From NCBI RefSeq assembly GCF_037039395.1, contig NZ_CP146241.1, positions 472,171 to 536,170 on the forward strand: DNA of 64,000 bases. Reading direction: 5' to 3'. How positions within the stretch are numbered: the first letter of the stretch is position 1; each line of letters opens with the position of its first letter. Shown in pieces: positions 53,575-61,439 of this stretch. Under the pieces are notes generated by a model. The model did not search any database and was not told the origin of the DNA. It saw only the letters and a program-made list of their open reading frames with translations. This DNA comes from Agrobacterium vitis (lineage in GTDB: Bacteria > Pseudomonadota > Alphaproteobacteria > Rhizobiales > Rhizobiaceae). A program made the position numbers and the translations under genes.

Positions 53575-54651
53575 TCACTCCGTCTTGCGTGTCGCTGCGA
53601 TAATGGCGGCAAACAGATCGAGATCCGCCATGGAATCTGATGGTGGCGTTCGGTTCTCGCCTCCTTGCGTTACCGCCGCATGAAAGGCTCTCAGTTCGAC
53701 ATCAAAGGGGTCTTGATAAAAGGGACCAAGCCGGGTGAGGCTGTTATCGTGATCCGTTGAATTCTGAACATCCAGCACCATCGGCAGATTGCGGATGTAA
53801 GGGGTTGGATATTCAAAGGCCAGACGATTGTAGCGGGAGTTGATCTCGAAACCGGCTTCAAAGCGCACGACATCACCGATCATGCATTCATAAATTGCGG
53901 TAAAATGGCCGTAGTCAAAGAGCGCCGTGATCTGGCTGCCACCCTGTTTGATCTCGGCGGCTATCACGCGCTTGGGACTGCCCAGCAGATCACGCATGGC
54001 CGATAGGGAATGAGAGGACAGCCCCGTCAGCACAGAATAAGCGGTCTGAAGTTCAGCGGGTGCATTCGGGCCAAGCACGCTGTCCATCATCGCGCCGCGC
54101 AACTGACGGCTTTCCTCTATAAGACTTGTCGGAATATCGTCCTTGGGTGTGACAACCGTATCTGTCTGGCGAAAATACCAGGGGCCTTCGCAGATGACAT
54201 CCCGGACACGGACATAGGTGATATCAGCAAGGGTCGGTAACCGGTTTTTCGCCTCCACAAACGCCGGTGCAAATCGGCGCATATACCCAACCATGGCAAC
54301 GCAATCCGTCTGTTCGGCCACGTCACTGAGTGCGGCCAGATCCTCCCTCGTCAGGCAGCAGGGCTTCTCAATCAGGACATGCTTATCAGCCTTCAAGGCC
54401 GCACGGGCATGACGACCATGGTATTGATCCGGGCTCATGATCAGAAGTGCATCAATATCCGGCGAGGCAATCATCGCATCGACGCTATCATATACGCGCT
54501 CAATGCCCCACCGGGTCGAAATCGACCGGGCCACACTGGGGGACGGATCGTAAGCGCCCGCAAGCGTGAACATTTCCGTCAGTCTCTGCAAAATCGGCAG
54601 ATGGATCAACTGCGCCACTTCTCCAAGACCAACAAGACCAAGCTTCACCAT
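53575..54651 (-). CDS. Gfo/Idh/MocA-family oxidoreductase
   Basis: 358 residues. Start ATG 54651 (MVKLGLVGLGEVAQLIHLPI); a TTG at 54669 would add six residues. Rossmann fold with GLVGLGEVAQLIHLP, then LLIMSPDQYHGRHARAALKA and the family motif HVLIEKPCCLT (EKP) at about 92-102. The C-terminal sheet binds substrate. NAD(P)-dependent oxidation of a sugar or cyclitol carbon is the usual reaction. Divergent from the isomerase gene, with which it probably forms a pathway, for example 3-keto-sugar chemistry on a released hexose; this is inference. Confidence 0.9.
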   Translation of the reverse strand: MVKLGLVGLGEVAQLIHLPILQRLTEMFTLAGAYDPSPSVARSISTRWGIERVYDSVDAMIASPDIDALLIMSPDQYHGRHARAALKADKHVLIEKPCCLTREDLAALSDVAEQTDCVAMVGYMRRFAPAFVEAKNRLPTLADITYVRVRDVICEGPWYFRQTDTVVTPKDDIPTSLIEESRQLRGAMMDSVLGPNAPAELQTAYSVLTGLSSHSLSAMRDLLGSPKRVIAAEIKQGGSQITALFDYGHFTAIYECMIGDVVRFEAGFEINSRYNRLAFEYPTPYIRNLPMVLDVQNSTDHDNSLTRLGPFYQDPFDVELRAFHAAVTQGGENRTPPSDSMADLDLFAAIIAATRKTE

Positions 54652-54916
54652 AGGATTTCCCGCCTTCAACAGTTCTCAATATGCAATCGATATTTCAGAG
54701 CGAATTAAATACACAATGATGATTATATCAAGGGAGGTTTTGCCGGGAATGAACGGCTCAGACGCAGGATTTAGAGAGTCGGAACAGCTTAATGTTTGAA
54801 TTTGCTTTGTTTTGACCAATTATCAAGAAAATATCATTTTTGATGCAGCGCTCTTTTGATTTCAAAACAGATCAATTAAGGTGTCGCTGTAGATTTAATA
54901 ATCAATGGAGTCGATT
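54652..54916. promoter_or_regulatory. Divergent promoter region of the sugar locus
   Basis: 265 bases of AT-rich DNA between the divergent oxidoreductase and isomerase genes. It should contain both promoters and a ROK-regulator site. I see AT-rich half-sites (GATGATTATATCA at about 54719-54731, TTATCAAGAAAATATCA at about 54820-54836) but no clear perfect operator or textbook -35/-10 pair. Confidence 0.45.
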
Positions 54917-55783
54917 ATGAAGCTTGCAACAGCGCCGGACGCCTGGGGCGTCTGGTATGCAGACGATCCGCGGCAGACCCCTTGGGAGCGCTATCTGGAC
55001 GAGGTGCGAGACTCCGGCTTCACGTCAACGGAGACCGGGCCATGGGGCTATCTGCCCACCGATCCATCTCATTTGACGGATGCCCTTGGTAGCCGTGGAT
55101 TGAGCGTATGCGGATCAGCGCTTGTGCATCTGCTTGCCCCCGCAGACGCAATGGAAACCCTGCGCCCAAGGCTAGAGCAGACCTGCGGTCTTTTGAAGGC
55201 CATGAAGGCTGAGTGGGTGGTGCTGATGGATGATTCAGACCTGCCCCTGCCCGGCAAAAGCCGCGCGCTTTCCCCGCAAGACTGGGCATCGATGATCCGC
55301 AACGTCAAGGATGCGGCCCATTATGTCACTGAAGAGCATGGACTATCCTTCGTGTTTCATCCGCATGTCGGCTCCGGCGTGGAAACGGAAGCCGAAGTCA
55401 TCCGCCTTCTGGAAGAAACGCCGGAAGAGAGCGTCGGCCTTTGCTTCGATTTTGGCCATCATGCCTATACGGGTGCGGATGCCGTGGCCTTTATGAAGCG
55501 CTATGCGGACCGTATTCCCTACTACCACTTCAAGAACGTTGATCCCGTTTTGCTGGCGCACATACGCCAAAACAACATCAACTTCATTGAGGGCTTCCAG
55601 TCGGGCGTTATGTGCGAACTGGACAAGGGCATGGTGGATTTTGCTGAAGTTCGGGATTTTCTTGCAACCCGTGGGTTTGATGGCTATGCCGTTTATGAAC
55701 AGGATATGTATCCCTGCCCTCCGGAGAAGCCCTTTCCGATTGCGCGCCACAACCGGCAGGTCTTGCGTGAGCTTGGGATTTAA
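54917..55783 (+). CDS. Sugar phosphate isomerase/epimerase-like TIM barrel
   Basis: 288 residues, AP-endonuclease-2/xylose-isomerase-like barrel (IolE/IolI type). ATG 54917 has GGAG six bases upstream. Metal-site residues are suggested by TSTETGPWGYL (Glu), FVFHPHVGSGVETEAEV (His), GLCFDFGHHAYTGAD (Asp, His) and YAVYEQDMY (Glu). Such enzymes isomerise, epimerise or dehydrate keto-sugars and inosose. Next to a Gfo/Idh oxidoreductase and a GH38 mannosidase, it should process the released sugar. Confidence 0.88.
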   Translation: MKLATAPDAWGVWYADDPRQTPWERYLDEVRDSGFTSTETGPWGYLPTDPSHLTDALGSRGLSVCGSALVHLLAPADAMETLRPRLEQTCGLLKAMKAEWVVLMDDSDLPLPGKSRALSPQDWASMIRNVKDAAHYVTEEHGLSFVFHPHVGSGVETEAEVIRLLEETPEESVGLCFDFGHHAYTGADAVAFMKRYADRIPYYHFKNVDPVLLAHIRQNNINFIEGFQSGVMCELDKGMVDFAEVRDFLATRGFDGYAVYEQDMYPCPPEKPFPIARHNRQVLRELGI

Positions 55784-55829
55784 CATCCATACCGAGAGTG
55801 GCGTGCGACAATAGGACGAAGGAACAGCC

Positions 55830-57092
55830 GTGACACTTCTGGATCGGTTTGATGGAGGCTTTGCCCGCGACGGTGAGGACATTATCGCGGGCAGCCGGAT
55901 TGAAGATGCCCGCATTCACAATCGTCGTCTGGTGTTTGAAACGATTTTCCAGCGTGGCCCCATCAGCCGGGTGGAGATTTCAGCCATTGTCGGGCTGAAA
56001 CCCCAAACCATTTCGTCCATCACCCGCGAACTGCTCGAGCAGGAATTGATCGTCGAGGCCGGGCGCTCCTCCGGTCTGCGTGGGCAGCCGCAAATCTATT
56101 TGGAGGCCAATGCCGAAGCGGGCTTTTCAATCGGGGTCCATCTGGATCGCAACCAGTGTCATATTCTGGTGTTTGACCTGAAACGGCAGGAACGCGCCCG
56201 CAAATCGATGCGATGCGATACGGCCGACCCCGACTTGACCCTGCGGATGCTGGCGCAAACCATAACAACATTGCTGCACGACAATGCCCTGCCTGCGGAG
56301 CGCATCTGGGGCCTTGGTCTGGTGTTGCCCACATTCGGCTCCGATGTCTATGACTTCGATTTTTCCATGCAGCATTGGGAGGCCTGGCGCGACGCATCCT
56401 TTGCCGAAGACCTGCAACGCCTGACCGGCTTTGCCGTATTGGTCGAGAATGACGGAACGGCAGCAGCCATTGGCGAGCGCCTTCACCGCCACGATGCCAA
56501 GGAAGCGTCGTTTGCCTATTTCTACATCGGCCATGGTGCCGGTGCTGGGCTGATAATTGATGGCTATCCCTTCAAGGGTGTTGGCGGAAATGCCGGAGAA
56601 ATCGGGCTGTTGCCCATCCTTGGCCTTGGCGCCAATCCGGTCTGGCCCGATAATCCCGGCAGTCCTGTTCAGGGCGGCGTTCTGTCTATTGGCGGGCTTG
56701 CTAGCGCCTGCGGCCTATCGGAAATGTCGATGGACGAGCAGAGCATTTTGCACCTGCTGGAGCGGCGTGATCATCGGTTAATGGATTGGCTGGCCTCGGC
56801 AGCCAGTGTCCTGCGCGATGTCTGCGCGGTCATAGAAGTGATGTTCGATCCCGGGTTTATTGCCGTGGGCGGCGCCCTTCCCCGTGCGCTGGTGGAACGG
56901 CTGGTGGATCGCGCCTATCCGCTCCGCCCCACACCATCGGCTCGGCGTGACAGAGCATTACCACGGCTTTTGCCCGCAACGCTGATTGAGGATGCGGCGG
57001 TGACGGGAGCCGCGATGTTGCCGATTTTTGTCACCACCAGCCATAATTTCCGCCATCTGTATTTCCGGCAGATTCTCGCAGAAGACAGGTAA
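55830..57092 (+). CDS. ROK-family transcriptional regulator
   Basis: 420 residues. N-terminal winged HTH (ETIFQRGPISRVEISAIVGL, KPQTISSITRELLEQELIVE) followed by the ROK sugar-kinase fold (GFSIGVHLDRNQCHILVFDL, VENDGTAAAIGERLH, FYIGHGAGAGLIIDGYPFKG, GNAGEIGLLP). The usual ROK zinc motif C-x-C-G is not visible, so it is a regulator without the kinase-type zinc loop. It follows the isomerase gene by 46 bases and likely represses the sugar locus until an inducing sugar binds. Its stop is three bases from the stop of the convergent ABC ATPase gene. Confidence 0.92.
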   Translation: MTLLDRFDGGFARDGEDIIAGSRIEDARIHNRRLVFETIFQRGPISRVEISAIVGLKPQTISSITRELLEQELIVEAGRSSGLRGQPQIYLEANAEAGFSIGVHLDRNQCHILVFDLKRQERARKSMRCDTADPDLTLRMLAQTITTLLHDNALPAERIWGLGLVLPTFGSDVYDFDFSMQHWEAWRDASFAEDLQRLTGFAVLVENDGTAAAIGERLHRHDAKEASFAYFYIGHGAGAGLIIDGYPFKGVGGNAGEIGLLPILGLGANPVWPDNPGSPVQGGVLSIGGLASACGLSEMSMDEQSILHLLERRDHRLMDWLASAASVLRDVCAVIEVMFDPGFIAVGGALPRALVERLVDRAYPLRPTPSARRDRALPRLLPATLIEDAAVTGAAMLPIFVTTSHNFRHLYFRQILAEDR

Positions 57093-57095
57093 TAG

Positions 57096-58139
57096 CTATG
57101 CAGGCCCTGCATGATGCACGGCCTTGTTATCACGAAACACCGTGTAGCGGGCCACCACAGGTGTGTAGAACACCCCTTCTTTGATGGCGGCATCTTTCGG
57201 TGTTTGAACTTTCCAGACGGTGCCATCCTGCGCTTGCGCCTCAATCTTGAGGAAAGAGCCGTAATTGACAATGCGCCGCACACACGCCCCTTGGCCGTCA
57301 TCTGATGGCAAGAGGACAATATCTTCAGGCCGCACAGTTAACAGCGCTTCGCCCGTCTCTATCGGTGCATCAATAGCAACGCCACCCAGATGCGCGCGAC
57401 CTTGATCGATCTGAATGCTATGGGAATTCATATCGCCAATGAAGCTGGCAACGAAGGGCGAATTGGGCGTTGAGTAAATCTCACGCGGCGTGCCCACCTG
57501 TTCAATCCGCCCCATGCTCATCACCACAATCCGGTCGGCAACAGAGAGCGCTTCATCCTGACCATGGGTGACGAACACTGTGGTAATGCCGAGTTTCTTC
57601 TGGATTTGCCGCACCTCTTCGCGCAATCGGTCGCGCAGATGTTGATCAAGGCTGGCAAAAGGCTCATCCATCAGCAAAATTTTCGGCTCCAGCACCACGC
57701 AGCGGGCAATGGCAACGCGCTGACGCTGGCCACCGGATAGATGCGCCGGGAGGCGCTTGCCATAATCCGCCAAACCCACCATGGCTAAGGCATCGGACAC
57801 TTTGCGGGCAATCTCGGCCTTGGGCAGGCCGCGCAGCGTCAGGCCAAAGGCAATGTTTTCAAACACGGTCATGTGCTGCCACAGGGCATGGCTTTGGAAG
57901 ACCATGGCAGTTGGGCGTTTTTCCGGCGGTGTGCGCGCAACATCCACACCATCAATCAGCACCTTGCCGCCAGACGGTGTTTCGAACCCGCCAATAATGC
58001 GCAGCAATGTTGATTTTCCCGACCCCGATGGGCCGAGCAGGCAAACCAGTTCACCGTCATCAATCGTGAGCGATAAAGGCTCAATCGCGGTGACGATCGA
58101 ATAGTTTTTCGAGACGTTTTCGAGGGCGAGTGTGGACAT
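57096..58139 (-). CDS. ABC importer ATPase (Pot/Ugp-type)
   Basis: 347 residues. Walker [22 protein letters not shown]-loop MVFQSHALWQHMTV, signature [20 protein letters not shown], Walker B ILLMDEPFASLDQ, switch His VFVTHGQDEAL, and a C-terminal TOBE domain (LLTVRPEDIVLLP). Last gene of the importer operon SBP-permease-permease-ATPase on the minus strand, 36 bases after the second permease. Confidence 0.93.
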   Translation of the reverse strand: MSTLALENVSKNYSIVTAIEPLSLTIDDGELVCLLGPSGSGKSTLLRIIGGFETPSGGKVLIDGVDVARTPPEKRPTAMVFQSHALWQHMTVFENIAFGLTLRGLPKAEIARKVSDALAMVGLADYGKRLPAHLSGGQRQRVAIARCVVLEPKILLMDEPFASLDQHLRDRLREEVRQIQKKLGITTVFVTHGQDEALSVADRIVVMSMGRIEQVGTPREIYSTPNSPFVASFIGDMNSHSIQIDQGRAHLGGVAIDAPIETGEALLTVRPEDIVLLPSDDGQGACVRRIVNYGSFLKIEAQAQDGTVWKVQTPKDAAIKEGVFYTPVVARYTVFRDNKAVHHAGPA

Positions 58140-58175
58140 GCGTTCAGTGTCTTTCTCGACAATAGGTTTGAAACA

Positions 58176-58997
58176 TCATCCGCCCAGCCCTTTGGCAAAA
58201 GCCTCGCCGCCAATCACCCGGCGCGCCATCAGGATGGCGGCCAAAGACGGCACCCAAAGCATGACCGACAGTACAGCCCCATATTGCACCACCAACTGGT
58301 TGTTGATCATCGACATCATCAACAGCGGCATGGTGCGAATGCGCGGCGCACCCACCAGCCATGCGCCTTCCGTCTCGTAGAAGGTCCAAACGAAGGTCAT
58401 CAGCAGGGCGGCGGCAATGGTGGGAAAAGCTTGGGGCAATGTGATGTGGCGAAACACCTGCCAGCGGTTTGCACCGACATCGCGGGCGGCTTCTTCCATA
58501 TCCCGGCTGACAACTCTAAACGCGGCGGTTGGCAGCCAGATCATCAACAGCAGGGTGTTCAACAGCTGGATAATCACCACACCGGTAAAGGTGCCCACCA
58601 GATTGAAGGATAAAAACAGCACCGCGATGGAGATAATCAGTGCAAAGCGCGGAAAGGCATTGGCCATCAAAAACGACAGCATGAACACCGATTTTCCCGG
58701 AAAATCCATGCGGGCAAAGGCATAGGCCGCTGGCAGGCAAATGATGGCAGACAGCAATGTCACGGTCAGCGACAGCTCAACCGATGTCCAAAGGGCCGCC
58801 CAGACATCCGGACGGGCCAAGACCGCAGACCAGAAGCGGAAGCCCCATTTGGTGGGCAGAACGGAGGGATAAAACCATTGTTCGGCAAAGGCCCAGAGAA
58901 AAACCGTGAGCACAGGCAGAACGATAAAGACAATCAGAAACAGCAGAATGATCAAGCCAAAGACATCGTGGCGGCGACTGGATAGGAACATCATCAC
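58176..58997 (-). CDS. ABC importer permease, PotC-like
   Basis: 273 residues, six membrane segments (IILLFLIVFIVLPVLTVFLW first). EAA loop MEEAARDVGANRWQVFRHIT LPQAF marks the coupling helix. Belongs to the spermidine/putrescine-iron-type permease branch, which also serves 2-aminoethylphosphonate and some sugars. Overlaps the upstream permease by four bases. Confidence 0.92.
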   Translation of the reverse strand: MMMFLSSRRHDVFGLIILLFLIVFIVLPVLTVFLWAFAEQWFYPSVLPTKWGFRFWSAVLARPDVWAALWTSVELSLTVTLLSAIICLPAAYAFARMDFPGKSVFMLSFLMANAFPRFALIISIAVLFLSFNLVGTFTGVVIIQLLNTLLLMIWLPTAAFRVVSRDMEEAARDVGANRWQVFRHITLPQAFPTIAAALLMTFVWTFYETEGAWLVGAPRIRTMPLLMMSMINNQLVVQYGAVLSVMLWVPSLAAILMARRVIGGEAFAKGLGG

Positions 58998-59860
58998 TCT
59001 CCGTCTTGAGGCTTGCGGGCAATCGAGCGGACATAGGCGATGCCGGCCAGAGAGCAGATCAGAAAGGTGATGGTCGCCTGCGTTGAGGCTTGCAGCGGAT
59101 CACGCACGCTTGCAAATGTGCGCAGCATGAACGGTCCCATCATCTCCGGGCTTGTTGGCCCCAGCATGAAGGGCATCAGGGCTTGGCCGAAAAAGCCCAG
59201 AAAATTCAGCGCGGACACGATCAGCAGGGAATGCATGATTTGGGGAATGATGATGCGAACCAGTATCCGCAGCCTCCCCGCCCCCACATCACGAGCCGCT
59301 TCAATTGAGGCATCCGAAATGCCGGACAAGCCAGAAATCAGGATCAGCAAAGTAAGCGGCATACCGTCCCAGAGCAGGCCGATCACCGGTCCCCAGGGCG
59401 TCAGATAGGGAGATGCATAATGGTTAAAGCCGATCAAGGACAGCAGGCTTTGCAACCAGCCATTTGGTCCGAGATAGCGGATCAGCGCGTAGCAGATGAT
59501 AATGCCAGGAACAAACATGGGAAACAGCGCCAAGCCCTGAATGAGGCTGGCCAGCGGTCCACGAGTAAAGCGCATATAAAGCGCAATCGGCAGATTGATG
59601 ACAATCAGCAGTGCAAGGCTGACGAAGGTGGTCCAAAGCGTTCTGCCAAGATTGGCAAGGCTATAGGCATCGGTGAAGAAGAAAACATAGCTGTCAAAAT
59701 TCAGCGCATGCACACCATCAGGGCCTTCGCGCCAGAAGGTGCCGATCATGGTCAGCGCCGCCGGATAGAACAGAAAAATCACGATGGACAGAACCGGAAT
59801 GGCCACAAATGCCAATCCGGTCCAGCGCGATCCTTCCGAGAGGCCGTGCGCGCGCATCAC
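58994..59860 (-). CDS. ABC importer permease, PotB-like
   Basis: 288 residues, six membrane segments (FVAIPVLSIVIFLFYPAALT first). EAA loop ASIEAARDVGAGRLRILVRI followed by IPQIMHSLLIV. First permease of the operon, six bases after the binding-protein gene. With its partner it forms the channel for the substrate delivered by the Tat-exported receptor. Confidence 0.92.
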   Translation of the reverse strand: MMRAHGLSEGSRWTGLAFVAIPVLSIVIFLFYPAALTMIGTFWREGPDGVHALNFDSYVFFFTDAYSLANLGRTLWTTFVSLALLIVINLPIALYMRFTRGPLASLIQGLALFPMFVPGIIICYALIRYLGPNGWLQSLLSLIGFNHYASPYLTPWGPVIGLLWDGMPLTLLILISGLSGISDASIEAARDVGAGRLRILVRIIIPQIMHSLLIVSALNFLGFFGQALMPFMLGPTSPEMMGPFMLRTFASVRDPLQASTQATITFLICSLAGIAYVRSIARKPQDGE

Positions 59861-59866
59861 CCTGCC

Positions 59867-61009
59867 TCAGCGCTTGATGTTTGAGGCGACGTTGCGATAC
59901 CAGCCTTCGAACAAAGCAGGTTCCCATGTGCCGGGGAACAGCGGGATGGATTTGGGCGCAACCTTTGCGAATTTATCCTGAAGTTCCTTGGACATGAACT
60001 CCCACTTGATACCAGGGAAGCCGCCAAGGTCGGTCACAACGTGGTTCTGGATATCCGGTGTGATCAGGTAATCGGCAAGCTTGAGCACCATATCCTTGTT
60101 GGCCGCCACCGTTGGCACGACAACGCCAGAAAAGCCGCCGGTAAATGCCAGATCCTGCAACTGCGCAACAGATGTTGTCTCAGGCACCACGCCCTGGCTC
60201 ATCGCCTGCAAGGCCATGTCTGACCAGGCGACGGTCATGGAAACTGCACCGCTGGCCAGCATCTGGATGGAAGCGGTGTTGCCGGAGGTATATTCACCGC
60301 CATTGAAAAGCGAGGGCTGGATGTCTTTTAGCAAAGGCCAGAGCTTGGAAAACATTGGCTCGGCATAGGCCGGGGTGTAGTTTTCCGGCAGGAAGAGATC
60401 AGGGTTCAGGCCGGTGACTTCCTGAAGCGCGCGTTCGATGAAGCAGGCCCCGGAATCGCCAAGATCAGGGCGGGCATAGGCAAACTGGCCGGGATTTGCC
60501 TTGATCCACGCCACAAGTTCCTTGAATGTGGTGGGGACGGTTTTGACCTTCTCAGAGTTATACATCATCACGACTTGCGAGCCGCGATAGGGCAAAAGCG
60601 CCGGGCTTTGCACCACGACCGGGTTGACCTTGTCGTAATTGGACAGGCCCACCTTGGAAAAATCCACCCAGAGACCAGCTTCGAGCGATCCCGTGGGATA
60701 AAACGGCGTGACCGCCTCCAGCATATCAACCTGCGGGTCTTTCTTGGCCTTGAAAGCCGCCATGGCGCGATCAGCCAAAGAATTCATCGCCGACCCGCCG
60801 CCGCCGGGAACAAGATTGAGCGTAACCCCGGAATGGGCCGCTTCAAAACCCGGTTTGATCACCTGGGTCCAGAAATCAATGACATTGGTATCGCTGTTAA
60901 AGAATATGTCGAGAACGCCGGGGGCCGCAAAGGCGGGTCTTGCACCAGCCACGGCCAGACCAACACCCGTCGCAGAATATTTCAGGAATTCACGTCGTTG
61001 CATGCGCAT
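59867..61009 (-). CDS. ABC importer binding protein with Tat signal
   Basis: 380 residues. ATG 61009 has GGAGG close upstream and gives a twin-arginine signal (MRMQRREFLKYSATGVGLAV to FAA); the longer frame is rejected. The mature part is an extracellular solute-binding protein of the type 1/PotD group (VLDIFFNSDTNVIDFWTQVI, LNLVPGGGGSAMNSLADRAM, DLGDSGACFIERALQEVTGL). Export in folded form by Tat is unusual for such receptors but known. Divergent from the alpha-mannosidase, so the ligand is probably a mannoside. Confidence 0.9.
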   Translation of the reverse strand: MRMQRREFLKYSATGVGLAVAGARPAFAAPGVLDIFFNSDTNVIDFWTQVIKPGFEAAHSGVTLNLVPGGGGSAMNSLADRAMAAFKAKKDPQVDMLEAVTPFYPTGSLEAGLWVDFSKVGLSNYDKVNPVVVQSPALLPYRGSQVVMMYNSEKVKTVPTTFKELVAWIKANPGQFAYARPDLGDSGACFIERALQEVTGLNPDLFLPENYTPAYAEPMFSKLWPLLKDIQPSLFNGGEYTSGNTASIQMLASGAVSMTVAWSDMALQAMSQGVVPETTSVAQLQDLAFTGGFSGVVVPTVAANKDMVLKLADYLITPDIQNHVVTDLGGFPGIKWEFMSKELQDKFAKVAPKSIPLFPGTWEPALFEGWYRNVASNIKR

Positions 61010-61439
61010 TGACACCTCCACAGGCAGCACGGACACGCGCCTGCCATTTGTTTGGCCAAAGGATAAGGCCAGGTTCCCACTCCAGGTTGGCGACCGCGCT
61101 TTACATGCGTCTCTATCTGCCAATATTTAAATTCTTAGCACGAATTATATCGTTCCTGTCAAGCAGACAATTCAACGAGCTTTGGTTTTAACGCTGCATC
61201 ACGACCAATTTTATGCCGCCCAGATGCCACTTGAAGTAGCGCCTTGCAAGGACGTCAATCGAGTGCGGCGCACGGCAAAATCCGATATTGTTGAGAGATA
61301 TAGGTCGATTTCATGCGGAAATTCGTTATTATCATGCCAATTATGGCGAAAGAATCGCGAGCCGATTTTTCAAAAATATTATATCATCAACGATGATTAA
61401 ATGCTGCAGTGCCAAACAAAGCCAACCCGGGAGATCCCC
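61010..61439. promoter_or_regulatory. Divergent promoter region between importer and mannosidase
   Basis: 430 bases between divergent genes, AT-rich towards the mannosidase, with no supported gene. The inverted repeat ATCATC-AAC-GATGAT at 61383-61397, 43 bases before the mannosidase ATG, is a candidate regulator site; GATGAT also occurs in the other divergent region at about 54719, which would fit one ROK regulator acting at both. No clear promoter boxes were assigned. Confidence 0.45.

Noticed and set aside
61182..61400. 72-codon plus-strand frame in the mannosidase promoter region
   Set aside because: No ribosome site, odd composition and position in a divergent promoter region; not supported as a gene.
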